Below are positions 35,525 through 47,871 of a stretch of 64,000 nucleotides of DNA, piece by piece. Position 1 is the stretch's first letter, and each line of letters opens with the position of its first letter. A program made the translations under genes and the position numbers. A model generated the notes under the pieces. That model was not told where the DNA came from. It saw nothing but the letters and a program-made list of their open reading frames with translations, and searched no databases. The DNA comes from Adiantum capillus-veneris (lineage: Eukaryota > Streptophyta > Polypodiopsida > Polypodiales > Pteridaceae): the NCBI GenBank assembly GCA_014529385.2, contig CM043942.1, forward strand, positions 110,914,141 to 110,978,140, given 5' to 3'.

Positions 35525-35895
35525 GATCGTGCAATTGCACCTCCTAGAGCAGAGTGCTACACTGACATAGTGAGATAAGAGATGTGAGAAGAGAGAAGAA
35601 GAATACATACAATGGTTCCAATCTCCCCCTGTGCAAGAGTGAGTATTTTCCTCTTGCACGTATTTACTTGTACATTTCTTGAATTCTCATAATGATTACA
35701 AACTGTTCACCCTAGCATAAAGTGGCCATAGTTCATAAAAAGCACTTTAATAATGAAATGCCCAGAACTTGCTATCCTTTCGCATAGTTCATAGTTCACT
35801 TATTCTTTTACCGTCTGTAAATAACTATTTATCAATTTCCATTACATATCTCTCCGTTAGGAAGCAAATGTTTTTAATTGCTAAGTTAAGAGGTG

Positions 35896-35993
35896 GGGAA
35901 TCTCCCTCACCCCCACTATTCCGGACCGAAATAGGCAAGGTGGAGGCCGAGCCTGTTCCGTGTTTCGGAACAGTGGGGGTGAGGGAGATTCCC
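35896..35993. repeat. Foldback element, about 98 bp
   Basis: GGGAATCTCCCTCACCCCCA at the left and its complement TGGGGGTGAGGGAGATTCCC at the right. The inner TTCCGGACCGAAATAGGC/GCCTGTTCCGTGTTTCGGAA also pairs imperfectly. Confidence 0.8.
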
Positions 35994-36317
35994 ATCCGTC
36001 ATGCTTTGATTGGTTAGAATCTTGTTTGTGTGATACGATTGGCTAGAATTCTCTCTAGGTGAATGCCATTGGTGGAATTGTGTTGACTGCATTGTTCCTG
36101 TCCTATTCACTGTAAGAACGTTAATGCAACAGACGGCTGAGATTGGTTGATCTGCTGGAATACACATGCCTAAGGCATGACGGATTTGTAAATCATAATT
36201 GGGGTGACCTACTGGCTCAACTCTAAACTTATTAGCTGGAATCTTCACAAATTCTGATCTATCTACTCCCAGTAAGGGGTGCATGAAGCAAAATAGCAGA
36301 CCACAGCCAGACAACAA

Positions 36318-36386
36318 ATTCAAACCGGGACCCCAATTCCCAGCATCATGGAGACGAAATATGAGCTAACCGTCTCGCCATGCCGA
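36318..36386 (-). mobile_element. Possible tRNA-like SINE head (degenerate)
   Basis: The minus strand has GGCGAGACGGTTAGCTCAT followed about 44 bases later by CCCGGTTTGAATTTG, weak A and B boxes. Confidence 0.3.
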
Positions 36387-36589
36387 GCTTGATGACTTTC
36401 TACCGAACAAGTGATTATAAGAAAAAAAACCAATTTTTGGCTATGTTTCCTCCTTGCGACACGCATCCCCCTCCCTTTTCTTTCTCTTACGCCCTCCCCC
36501 CCTTTACCTGCGTGTCAGCCTCCTCTCCTCCTTGCCTTGGATTGCAGGCTCACGAATGCAACAACACCAGCGGCATCGCTAATCGTATG

Positions 36590-36593
<4 letters not shown>

Positions 36594-36669
<76 letters not shown>
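36594..36669 (+). repeat. (GA)n microsatellite, about 76 bp
   Basis: Uninterrupted GA dinucleotides. Confidence 0.95.
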
Positions 36670-36671
<2 letters not shown>

Positions 36672-38203
36672 CCGTTCAGATTCTCCTCTCCATTTTGTTT
36701 CGGAATGTGTATGACCTACTTGTAAAAAATAATGGTTAAAATTATGTGTCAAAAATATCATGGAACAAAATAGGATTTCATAAACTTAAAAAAACCAAAA
36801 TTTTCTTATGCCTACCATCATCCACATACTGCATATTCTAGTGTCCCATACCAGAGAATAAGCAGTATATGTCATATCGTGATATATCAGTATATCATTG
36901 GTCACAATCATGCTTCAATAATCAATTCACATAAATTTCAAGTCTAATTCTATAAACACTCTTGACAGAAAATCAACATAGACCAAATTTAAATCCAAGT
37001 CAAAATGCAGATCCAAATCTTATCCATTACGTTGTCCTGACGCTCCTGTCCCCTAGGACAAAAGCACAAAAGTACTAGGAATTTTTTAAGGTTTTTGAAA
37101 AAATTGTGTTAGGTCTTAATGCGATAATATCTTGTAGTGCTTTGGTTGTAGATAAGTATCCAAGTGAACTTTAGTGTTACTCAACATGGTGTCACTTAAA
37201 GTACATTGCTTATAGGATTGTAAATTGGTGAGTTGACACCAATCAACCGTGCTACCTAAATGGACACCAATCGATTATGCTACCAAAATCAATGATTCTG
37301 CACTTGTGCTACCTAAACCAATAAATTTGCACTGATATTGCTTAAAATGGTGAATCTATTATTTGTTGATTTGCTGCCTCAATCGACGGATTCTCATGGA
37401 TATGTAGTGTTTCCTAAATTGGCACCAAGATGAGCATTTACACACTTCGGTGAATCTATGTGCATGTCACCAATGGACTAAGCAAGGCATAAAAGACAAA
37501 ACATTTAATACCTGTTGGATACCAAATTGGAGTATCTTTGAGTAACAAAGTACTTACAAATTGTTGTCAATTATCCCAAAGTACCTTAACTCGTGTGAGT
37601 AGCTATATAGCATAATGAAAAATCATCTCATTAAAAATTCTTCTACATTTGTTTGGTGGTATTCTTCCTTGTGACAAGACTGCTTGAGTGTTAGACCTTT
37701 AGGTATATTTGCAAAGAGAGAAACTTTACAAAAAAAATAAATTAAGTGATAAGAATATGAAACTGGGAGATTTTCGTAAAAAAGATGTAATAGGTGGTGC
37801 AAAATGTGAAGATATTAAGATAAAGAAAAAAGTAGAATAAGCACTAGGATGGTGCATTGTACATGGAATCTGGGCCTCAAAATACAAAAGCTTGGTTAGC
37901 CTTTGTAGATTAGCAAATGATTATCCATATTATGAATCTTTAGCAAGTATAAGATCATGTAGCTACAAGTCATATTTAGGGATGTATTTTCTTTTCTTTA
38001 TAGAAAATCTCAGATGATGTGAGAGTATTTTATTGATAAATTTAAATTGAAAAAGTATATCACAACCTCATGCCAACTCTTCCTTGAGGGCAACCAAGCA
38101 TACATATGGACAATACAAGATACGCTAAAAGGGAGCCACCCTGACAGAAGAAGAATGAGCACTCATCAATGAGAGATTCACTTTTTTGTTTTCTTCTTCT
38201 TTT
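36670..38203. other. Unassigned AT-rich sequence
   Basis: No gene recognised. Degenerate short repeats of the form CACCAATC...TGCTACCTAAA occur at 37,225-37,330. Confidence 0.3.
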
Positions 38204-39297
38204 TCAAAGTGGAGTTTTAGGACAAGCTTGAGACAGACACGCAGTGGCTAAGGAGGTCAATCTTATGCCCGGGATTGCAATCAATTGTAACTTCTTGCTC
38301 TTGGGTTTCATTTCTTGTTGAGATCTCATGCGAGGACTTAGAGATAATGGTCTTTTCCTCTTACTTGTCTGCACCACATGTGGACAATCATCCTCAATGA
38401 CTAAATCCTCAACGTTGACCTCAGAACATACATTCTCCTTAGAAATACTACCATTCTCAATCGTAGCCGGCTTGGCATCTCTATGGACATGCTTCAATGT
38501 GGATTCGACCATTGGATTTACTGATGGCATAGGGAATTTTCTTGTATAATGTCCAACCTTGAAACATTCATAATGTGCATTGGGGAAAGAAGAAAAAATT
38601 GGCTCTTGAAGAAAATATCGAAAGCATCCCATGTTTAAATCCATAAACTTCAGAATAGGTTTGTCCATGTTACACAAAATGCACACCTTGATATCTAGTC
38701 TAGATCTCATCCATTTTAACTTTTCCATGAATAAAACCCGGCCCAACAAAGCATCAATGGCTGATCATGTAACCAAATTGGCAGAGACAACAACCCAAAC
38801 AGGGGAAAAGTGAATTATCTCTTCATGAGGGCCAAATTATGCTGTCCACGACATTGCGTACGCAAAATAAGTGGCACCCCACACACCACCTCTTATGACT
38901 AAATCTTATATCACTTGCTTTGACTTGCATGTAGTCACATAGAATCCCTTGCCCATCGATGTGAAGTGTTGGACCTAATTTCTACCTCTGAATATTGTCA
39001 TTGCCCAATCGATCTGAAGTGTTGGACCTAATTACTACCGCTGAATATTGTCATTGCCCAGTCCCATAATCCTTGGGTTGTCATTCTTTTTCCCATGAAG
39101 TACATCACTACCAATTTGGCACAATAAGAAGTCAAACTCTGTAGAGCAATCTTTGGATCAAATTCCATTTGCATCACCTCATGAAGTATCTCCTTGGAAA
39201 TTGTGCACACACAAAAAGGAGAAGGGTTGAAAGCTTTGTCTCTTGAATTATGGCAGTTTTCACTGTCATGTTCTCTTTCCCTCAAGCTTAAAAGCAA
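38204..39297 (-). pseudogene. DUF4283/CCHC-type LINE ORF1-like remnant
   Basis: On the minus strand, 39,297-39,028 reads as a DUF4283-like half (IALQSLTSYCAKLVVMYFMG, KRMTTQGLWDW). From 38,840 the text resumes with FSPVWV, LLGRVLFMEKLKW, DIKVCILCNMDKP and HYECFKVGHYTRKFP, the last being a decayed CCHC knuckle with two zinc ligands lost. A lysine-rich nuclear-localisation-like tail follows (SKRKRPLSLS). In plants this domain pair occurs in LINE ORF1 proteins and derived genes. The middle is broken by stops and by a 52-bp duplication, and no LINE endonuclease or RT is nearby. Confidence 0.55.
38957..39061. repeat. Tandem duplication, period about 52 bp
   Basis: GAAGTGTTGGACCTAATT...TGAATATTGTCATTGCCCA occurs twice in a row with four substitutions, inside the DUF4283 remnant. 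Confidence 0.8.
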
Positions 39298-40600
39298 AGT
39301 CTGGATTGAGCAAAACGTACCACAATCAAATCCTCAAACTCAGAATGCTTTCCTTACCGCACTGCAGTTTCTGCACCCGGTTTACATTAATAAGAACCTG
39401 CTTAGAAACAACAACTTTTCTGCTGTTAAAATTTGCACAACAATGTCATTGCACTTTGCCACATCTTGGAACTTGCACTTTGTTGCACTTTGCCACCGCT
39501 GCTATTTGGAGATGCTTTGGGCATGCGACCTACGTCACTCAAAACACCTGCATAACTTAGTCGTGCTCATTTCCTACGTTATCTACGTCAACTTCATTTC
39601 TTGTGTTTCTTGGTATTCCAATGTTTTCTATTAGGGATGTATTTTCTAGCAGTTGTCTAATTCAGGCACCATGATTAGTTTTTCATCAGAGTTATTGTTT
39701 AAGCTTACTACCGCTTTGAGACAATCTCAACATCTATTGTTTGTCCAACTTTGCAAACCATTTTCCCAAATTTATGTAACTTTTTCGTTATCTTTTATTG
39801 GCACACCACCCCTCTACTGAAAGATAATTAGACGTCTCATTGATTTTGTAATTTAGACCTTCCAAACTGTTAATATATTTAGTGTCTTGTTTAATCCTTG
39901 GTTCTGAAAAGAAATCATCTTTAGTATTTTGTCTTTGAGAAACACTTTTGCAGCTATCGCTGAGTGAATGAGTTAAAGAAATTTGGAATCATCACAAAAA
40001 TTAGCATTCTTTGTTGGATCACTTTCAAATGAGTGGGATAATTTTTGACAAGATTTGACCATACCAAATTCCTACGTAAGTCCTCCTTCCTATGGATTTT
40101 TCTTTCACAGTCATTCACCATATTGAGGTGATACTTCACTAACAAAATTCTACAACATTCAAGCATGAATTTTGTGCTTGTTACACAATTAAATATCCAA
40201 AAAAACCTATAATTGAGTACTTAATTGGTTGATTATACCAACTCTCTTGTACAAGATTGTGCCAAACTCCTAACCGTATCTATTGATCCATTCACGCTTA
40301 TTTATCATTTTTTCCACTAGCTATTTCTTCAAATAACCTCCAAGTATGTAATTTCTCAAGGCGTTTTATGATATTATGGATTTGACCAGATTATTTAAAT
40401 TATCTCTGATAAGTCAGCTCTACAATGAAGTAGTAAAAATAGTAGCAAATATGTCATAGAGAAGCAAAGAAGTGAGGTAGTATCAAACAATATGCAATAA
40501 CAACTTTAGTACTGTATGGCGTAACAGTGAAGATCAGGCAAAGAAGAAAAGTGCAAATTGCTTTACATTACATCACTAGTAGTAGACATAATTGTACATT
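39298..40600. other. Unassigned AT-rich sequence
   Basis: No conserved gene or clear repeat. The right part may already be U3 of the following LTR. Confidence 0.3.
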
Positions 40601-40807
40601 ATCGGCGGGTCAATGTGTTGTGATAAAAGTGAGGGAAAAGTGTATAAAGAAAAAAAAAATCAGTAAATAATTGCTTGCATAGTGTAGAAGGCGAGAACTA
40701 TATCTAACAGGACATGCGGATATATGAAGCTTCTAGAAGCAGTAACCAGTGAGTTACCACAATAACTGATAGTGTACAGTCAGTCAAGAGACATCAATCC
40801 GAAGGCC

Positions 40808-40815
40808 TATAAATA
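40808..40815 (+). promoter_or_regulatory. TATA box of gypsy 5' LTR
   Basis: TATAAATA in CCTATAAATAGGACC, about 430 bases upstream of the PBS, a suitable place for LTR transcription. Confidence 0.55.
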
Positions 40816-41236
40816 GGACCCGTTACTCATTTTGTAGGACTTCTGATTCCCTAGAATCCTTAGACGCCTAGATCCTGAGCTACTTGTGCTCTTTGTATTA
40901 CTTTATAATCATTTGTTGCGCTCTCTCTCTCTTTTTATAATTCTAAAGCCAACTACTAGTATGCTTGGTGCTCTCCAGTTGTAATCTCATTATTTGAATG
41001 CAATCCTAGTTCCAATCTAGTTACATCTTCTCGTCTTTTTAGTTCCAGTGTTTTGTGTTTTCAGTTCCAATTCTTCTTCTAGTAGTCCGAAGTGCTCTCC
41101 AATTATTTTGAATTTGACATCTCTAGTTCTAAGTACCAACTAGGAATAGCTGTCTCAACACATCCAACTCATTTCATTTTGGCAATCACCATGGTTTGAT
41201 CTAAGTTGCTCCGGGACAGATGAACTACCTCTAGAC

Positions 41237-41251
41237 TGGTATTAAAGCTAG
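41237..41251 (+). other. Primer-binding-site-like sequence (tRNA-Met type)
   Basis: TGGTATTAAAGCTAG resembles TGGTATCAGAGC with two changes. The exact LTR end just upstream is unclear. Confidence 0.55.
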
Positions 41252-41311
41252 TGGATGCCAACAATTCCACCCAGATCGAGTACAAGAGGTCGATGACCAA
41301 CAGCTCGCTTT

Positions 41312-42950
41312 ATGGAAAACCAAGAGAGGGTCAGTCCAATTCCAAAGGAGACTAGAGTAGGATATGAAGTTGAGGTCGCTTCAAGAGGGGGTACTGCTGA
41401 TGAATCAAGGGATTTGCACCATTCTAGTCATTCCATGTGTCGGAGAGCTAAAAGGGCTAAAGGAGGAATAGGTCTCACGGATCTCAAAGTCAAAAGCAAA
41501 CGAATGAAAGTTACAAGAGGCAAAAAAATCATCGCTCATCACACAAGGAAACCAAGAAGATAGTAGAAGAGACAGTCTCAAAGAACTGTGAGGCTGATAC
41601 TCATCACTATGACAAGAAAAAGTCACGTGAGAAGAAGCTAGTACATAGGACCAGAATCAGCAAAAGCAAGGAACATTCTAATGACGTGAAAATTTCTTTC
41701 CCAATATTCAAAGGAGGGAAAAAGGATGACCTCGATGTACACATACAAGCTTTTGAGTAGTATTTTCCTCAAGGCCTGAAGGAGGTAGCCAGGAAATGGT
41801 ACTACCATTACCCATTACGCCGACTACGATCATATCACAAGCTCATTAAAGCCATTAAGTTGGAATACCCAGAGAATAAGGGAGATAAACAAATTTAATG
41901 TGATCTTGATAAGATCAAGAAAGGTAAGTTGTCGGTCAAAAGCTATGTGGAAAAAATAAAAAAATTGACTAGACATATGCAAGAACCACCCTCGGAGAAA
42001 AGGATGAGAGCTTGGTTCTTGAATGTTTTTAAGAGGGGGAAGTTGAGGTAGCAAGAGGTATTTTCCTCAAACACTGAAGGACGCAACTAGGAAATGGCAC
42101 TACCATTACCCATCCTGGCGACTAAGATCATATCACAAGCTCATTAAAGCCTTTAAGTTGGAATACTCAAAGAATAGGGGGGATGAAGATATTCTCTATG
42201 AGCTTGATAAGATCAAGCAAGGCAAGTTGTCGGTCAAAAGTTATGTCGAAAAAATAAAAGAATTGACCAGACAACTACAAGAACCGCCATTGGAGAAAAG
42301 TATGAGAGCTTCGTTCCTGAATGGATTTAAGAGTAAGAAGTTGAGGGAGAAAGAGGTACCAACACCAACAAAAAAATTCAATGACCTGGTACAAAGAGCA
42401 TTGTGATAAATCCTCTACTGAAGGGAGGTTTGGGTTCACTTCCAGTTCCAGTTCTTCTGAAAGCAAGCAAGATGACAAAGGTAAAGCTAAGAAAGGGTCC
42501 TGGATCAAGAAGATTAAAGAAATGTCCATACAAATTGTTGAGATAGCCAAGAGAAGACCTTCAATGCAGAAAGCAAAAATCTAGTGCTCTAAATGCAGAT
42601 CAAAGGACCATATGGCGAATGAGTGTTCCCATTGCACATATTGCAAGGCCTTTGGTCACGTCTAGAACAATTACGGGATTATGATCCATCATTTTAAAAA
42701 GGGAAAAGACATGTCAATGATCGCACTTACCAATCCAAAAGCACCCAAGGCTGGTGGAGCCAGTGTCTCTTGAGAAAATGAAGCCAGTACAAGCATTGGA
42801 GTGGGTAGGGGACATTGCCAGAATGGAGCTGTTAGGAGTAAAGGTAGAGGAGACTTTTCTAAAAGGACTCACATGAACTTCTATGGTTGTGGCAAGTACG
42901 ACCACTTTGCATCTTAGTGTCTAGACTCTCTAAATCAAGAGGTAGCCAAC
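41312..42950 (+). pseudogene. gag: gypsy gag remnant with zinc knuckles
   Basis: Opens MENQERVSPIPKETR, with several frame changes after that. The capsid-like part (ISFPIFKGG, LEVARKWYYHYP-like, LIKAIKLEYPENK, SVKSYVEKIKKLTR) is present twice owing to a tandem duplication. A canonical knuckle CSKCRSKDHMANEC lies at about 42,595-42,640, followed by CTYCKAFGHV and a third GCGKYDHFAS*C interrupted by a stop. Gag would form the particle and bind RNA. This copy is dead. Confidence 0.7.
41760..42359 (+). repeat. Tandem duplication in gag, period about 300 bp
   Basis: Copy 1 begins TTTTCCTCAAGGCCTGAAGG and copy 2 at about 42,060 begins TTTTCCTCAAACACTGAAGG. Both run through CATATCACAAGCTCATTAAA, AAGTTGTCGGTCAAAAG and AGTTGAGG. 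Divergence is moderate, so the duplication is not recent. Confidence 0.85.
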
Positions 42951-44052
42951 CAAAAACCACCAGAGCCAGTACTAGTAAGAGTAGTTACAAGAAGGAAGGG
43001 AGTTGTGATTAAAGATTTTCCACTAAAGAAGAGAATCAGACCGCTGAAGCCCAAAATTAGAAGCGGTAAAGGAAGGTTTGGAAGGCTAAGGGTAAGGAGA
43101 AGATTGTAGATGAATGCAATGAACAAAGGGAGCTTGCATCAAAAATCATTCAGAACTTGTCAAGGAAGCTGCCAGAACAACCAGAGTGTTCAGAAGCTCG
43201 AACCATTCAGAAGATACCACCCCAGCCTTTAGCACTAAGAAAGGAGAACATTCTTGGAAAGCATCTCACACAAAAATTGGGGATCACTGATATGAATCCA
43301 ACGCCATTAAGAATAAGGATGGCATATCATAGAGTAGTCCAAGTCACAAGTCTAATAAAAAACATGCAGATAAGGGTGGGTAAGAGAAATTCAAAACTAG
43401 CTTTTTGGTGTTGGACGTTCAAGGAGCCTATGGTATGTTGCAGTGACCATGGCTCAAAATGTTGGGTCCATACATGACTACGCAAACCAAACATTAATGA
43501 TTCAAGGTGCTAGTCGAAGAATTCAAATAAAGATAAACAACACCAAAACATGGAGAAAATCCTTGAGACCAGAGGAGTTGTGTAATAAGTATGGAACGAA
43601 GAAGATCAAGAGGATGCTAGCCTCCATGAACATATTTCCCCTGACAAAAATTGATCTTAGTGCAGTATTGATAGACAAGGAACATGCCAAACAACAAAAG
43701 CAACAATATGTAGAACAATTCATTAAGTTGAACACTTGAGAAAGGTTGTCCAGATTGATGGGCGAGTACCAGATCAGTCTACACCAGAAGAGCTCAACTT
43801 CAAACCAAAACTCAGTTTAGTAAACGACTCCTTTTTTTTTTATGAAGAAATTTTAGTGGTAATAACATCAGATGTTCATGATGATCTACAGGAAGTCAAC
43901 AATTCATTTAATGAATATGGAACTAGTATTTGAACTAACAAGGAAGCAGAGTCATTGGCCAAGAGAAAGGGAGGTGGGCCAAACTTTTGCTTCCATATGA
44001 TCAGGAACTAGAAGAATGGAGAATCCTAGAATGATAAAAATTAATAATCATC
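42951..44052 (+). pseudogene. gypsy gag-pol spacer
   Basis: Open pieces at 43,157-43,477, 43,443-43,739 and 43,736-43,933 in changing frames, presumably covering the protease region. No clear D[T/S]G motif was found. A segment such as SRRIQIKINNTKTWRKSLRP hints at a normally folded pol region but is not diagnostic. Confidence 0.4.
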
Positions 44053-44627
44053 TCAAGCCAGAGATTAAGAAAAAGGCCAAGGCACTGTTCCGAAATACAC
44101 AGACGTATTTGCTAGAGAAAATATAAATCTGAAGGGAGTAGATCAAGGAGTGTGCCAGCATTGAATACCACTTAAGGCTGATGCCAAAGGAGTACAAATG
44201 CAAAGGTACAAAATGAATCCTAATTACACAAAGAGGTCAAGGAGGAAATCAATAATCTACCTAAAGCTAGATTCATCACAGAAGTAGCAAGCAACGACTG
44301 GCTATTCTCCATAGTGGTTGCCCCAAAGAACAACGGTACTGAAGCCAGAGATTAAGAAAAAGGCCAAGGCACTGTTCCGAAATACACAGACGTATTTGCT
44401 AGAGAAAATATAAATCTGAAGGGAGTAGATCAAGGAGTGTGCCAGCATTGAATACCACTTAAGGATGATGCCAAAGGAGTACAAATGCAAAGGTACAAAA
44501 TGAATCCTAATTACACAAAGAAGGTCAAGGAGGAAATCAATAATCTACCTAAAGCTAGATTCATCACAGAAGTAGCAAGCAACGACTGGCTATTCTCCAT
44601 AGTGGTTGCCCCAAAGAACAACGGTAA
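44053..44627 (+). repeat. Tandem duplication before RT, period about 288 bp
   Basis: 44,053-44,337 (AAGCCAGAGATTAAGAAAAA through CCAAAGAACAACGGTA) is repeated at 44,341-44,627. By eye only two differences are visible: a C/A substitution (GGCTG/GGATG) and one inserted A. The identity is much higher than for the gag duplication, so this event is younger. Confidence 0.95.
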
Positions 44628-45553
44628 GCTGAGGGTATGCATGGACTATAGGAAATTGAATGCACAGACAATTAAATATCCCTTCCCATTACCATTTACA
44701 GATATGATGTTAGATGAGACTCCATGCCATGAGATGTATAGCTTCATGGATGGCTACAATGGCTACAATGAGCTAAAGATTGCACCAGAAGTAAGAGCTA
44801 AAATGAAATTCATCATTCAATGAGGAGAATTTATGTATTTGGTAATGCCATTGGACTTTGTAATGCTTGAATAACCTTTCAATGATGTATGATGGAAATT
44901 TCATTGAATTTTTGCACAAATTTTTGGCAATATTTGTGGACAACTTTATTGTCTTTTCCATTGAAGAAATGCATATACTATTTTTAGAAATGGTCTTTGA
45001 AAGGTGCAGGGAGAAGAGGATCTGCTTAAATCCATTCAAGTCTGTTTTTATGGTCTAGAAGGGGCAGTTACTGGGACATATTGTCTCAAGAAATGGTATT
45101 GAGATGGCTAAAGATAAGATTAGCAGCAGCATGCCAAAGCACCTGCCAACAGTTTTAGAATTGAGTTCAGTCTTGGGGTATATTAATTTTTATCAAAGAT
45201 TTATTCATATGTCTGTAGCCAAATCATTACTCCTATATGAGCTCATAGAGAAAGGGAATAAATACATCTAGACTAAAGAATGCCAAAGAAGTTCCCAATG
45301 CTTAAAATATGCTATCAACAAGAAGCCAATTCTTCGACAGCCTAGCTAGGATATTATCTTTCATGTACATGTTGACACTTCAGGAATGACGATGGGGCTA
45401 TACTAGCTCAGCCTAATGGGAAGATAGACTACCAAGTCTACTTTGCCACTCGCAGATTCAATTAAATAGGTCAAGGATATTAAACACCAGAGAGGGAGGC
45501 ACTAGAAATGGTGTTTAGTAATTAAAACATTAACTACTATTGGGAAGTTATTC
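44485..45553 (+). pseudogene. pol: gypsy RT and first part of RNase H
   Basis: RT reads KARFITEVASNDWLFSIVVA, PKNNGKLRVCMDYRKLNAQT, YPFPLPFTDMMLDE, FMDGYNGYNELKIAPE, and then in another frame HKFLAIFVDNFIVFS with the active site changed from xDD to VDN. After that come GHIVSRNGI and GYINFYQRFI, the connection, and RNase H PILRQPS*DIIFHVHVDTSG. It is cut at 45,553 by the first copia insertion, with TSD TATTC at 45,549-45,553. Confidence 0.8.
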
Positions 45554-45772
45554 TATAGAGTGCGCAGGTGATGGAGAAGGTAGGAAAGAAGACTACGCAC
45601 ACACACCAACACACATTGAGACTCACACACACACACAATATCATTACCCTACAGCAGCAGCCATTCAACGTGCTGCTCTCACTCTTCTTTTTGAACTATT
45701 ATCAAAAATATATTTACAAATAGTATAGTCAGTGTCCGGCCGCCCATAGCACAACGGACATATTCTTTAACA
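45554..45772 (-). repeat. 3' LTR of copia 1 (219 bp)
   Basis: Matches 52,251-52,468 with about a dozen differences. The plus-strand left end is TATAGAGTGCGC rather than TGTAGAGTGCGC, a mutated terminus. It contains a CA-rich microsatellite. Confidence 0.95.
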
Positions 45773-45787
45773 CTCCCCCTCAAGCTC
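45773..45787 (-). other. Polypurine tract of copia 1
   Basis: The minus strand reads GAGCTTGAGGGGGAG immediately before the 3' LTR. Confidence 0.9.
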
Positions 45788-45891
45788 AAAATGAGCTTGC
45801 ATATGATGGATTCCCAATGCTTCACGAAAGTAGAAAAACTTCTCCTTTCCAAGAGCTTTTGTAAATATATCCGCAACTTGATCATTTGTCT

Positions 45892-46338
45892 TCACATACA
45901 CCAAATCAATCTCACCTGCCAAAACTTTTTCTCTAATGAAGTGATAATGTACTTCAATGTGTTTAGTCGACCATGATAAACTGGATTCTTTGCCAACATG
46001 ATGCTGCTAATATTTTCACAATGTATAACGACACTATCAAGATTGTCAAAACCAAAGTCTACCATAAGTACTCTCAACCATGACTCTTCACATGCTGCCA
46101 AAGCTGCTCCACGATATTCAACTTCTGTACTTGATAATGCTACAGTTGATTGCTTCTTGCTACTCCAACTTATCATACCATTGCCAATGGAAAATGCATA
46201 ACCACTTGTAGATATTCTATCCATAAAATCTCTTGCCCAATCTGCATCTGTGTAACCATAAAGACAAAGCTTCCCATTCTTTTCATAAAACATTCCATAA
46301 CTGACAGTGGCTTTCACATATCTCATAATCTGTCTCAC
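45892..46338 (-). pseudogene. copia 1 RNase H
   Basis: Contains YTDADWARDFMDRISTSGYA, ISWSSKKQSTVALSSTEVEY and ESWLRVLMVDFGF in order, the standard copia RNase H pattern. The end (KKFWQVRLIWCM) is close to the 3' UTR. It is in a different frame from the RT segment upstream. Confidence 0.85.
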
Positions 46339-47586
46339 TGCATCGGATGACTTTTACATGGCTTTTGCATGAATTGACTCACAACACCCACTGCATAACT
46401 CAAATCTGGCCTTGTTATTGTCAAGTAAATAATACTTCCAACCATCTTGCGATACATGGTGACATCCTCAATGTAATGTCCATCATCAATCAACTTCACA
46501 TTTTGATCAAGAGGTGTATCAACCGTTTTGCACGCTATCATTCCATATTTCTCAAGCATATCCAATGCGTATTGTCTTTGTATCATCCAAATTCCTGATA
46601 AAGTGTCGACAATTTCAATTCCCAAAAAATATCTCAACTCACCAAGATCCTTCATGTTGAATTCTCTCAACAAACTCTTCTTGACATGAAAAATTTTCTC
46701 ATCATGACTTCCAGTGAGAATCAAGTCATCAAGATAGATAATAATAACGACGATCTCTCCATCAACATGCTTCAAAAACAACGAGGGATCAACAGTAGAC
46801 TGTTAAAATCCAATCTTCTTCAAGAATCTGGTTATCTTTTCACACCAAGCTCTAGATACTTGCTTCAAACCATACAATGATAATATGGAAACTCTGGATG
46901 TTGATAACCCTCTGGCTGTATCATATAAACTTCTTCTTCCAAGTCACCATTCAAGAATGCATTATCAACATCCATTTGCCGTAACTTCCAACTGAACATA
47001 CTTGCCATTGCTATCGCCAATCTGACTGTTGTCATCTTTGCAACTGGACTAAATGTCTCATCACAATCAAGACCTTTTGTTTGTGCATAACCTTTAGCAA
47101 CAAGCCTCGCTTTGTATCTTTCCACACTACCATCTGACTTTCACTTGACTTTGTATACCCATTTTAAACCAATTGCTTTCTTTCCACTTGGCAAGAAAAA
47201 CAAATCCTAAGTGTCATTCTTCACAAGAGCATCCATCTCATCATCCATAGCTGACTCCCATTCTGATTTTCCAATTGCCTCTTGAAAACATGTAGGATCT
47301 TATGTTGCACACGTGAAACCATGTATGCATAATGTATACGCATGTAACCATTGTATGTCAATCTATCAACAACTGGATAACGCACCCTCTCTGATCTTCT
47401 CAATTGTGGTGCACTCTTCTCTTCACTTCTTGCATATGGGGGTACATATTTCTCAATATGCTTACTGCCAGGTGTCCTCAAATATGGTAAACCATGCTCG
47501 TCATCGAGGCTTTCATCTCCAGAACTCTCCTCAGCCACTTTCTTCTTGCCTTTCTCGTCTTGCTTCTTATCTCGCAACAGCTCCAT
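46335..47586 (-). pseudogene. copia 1 reverse transcriptase
   Basis: The minus strand reads [53 protein letters not shown], then after a frame break IVVIIIYLDDLILTG (the active-site box, YLDD), MKDLGELRYFLGIE and SIIYLTITRPDLSYAVG. The stop and frame changes near 47,126-47,220 and 46,782-46,865 inactivate it. The upstream linker (47,221-47,586) is charged and low-complexity. Confidence 0.85.
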
Positions 47587-47871
47587 GGGTTGACACTTCC
47601 TGTACTCTCCTCTGCTATATGTGGTCCTGAAATAGTTCTTGTTGATGGTCCTGGCTTATCAACAACATGACGCACATTCTCTTGCTCTTCATACTCATCT
47701 TCTATCATCACTGGCTTTGGTTTATACCATAGTTCATGCTCACAAAATTTGACATCTCTACTGACATAAACTTGTCTTGTCATAGGATCATAGCACTTGT
47801 AACCTTTCTTTTTAACCGAACAGCCCAAGAATATACACTTCACTGCCTTTGGCTCCATCTTCTTTCTTGCT

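Noticed and set aside
37225-37450. Degenerate CACCAATC/TGCTACC motifs as a CRISPR-like or satellite array
   Set aside because: Spacing and sequence are irregular, only a few copies occur, and CRISPR arrays are not expected in plant nuclear DNA.
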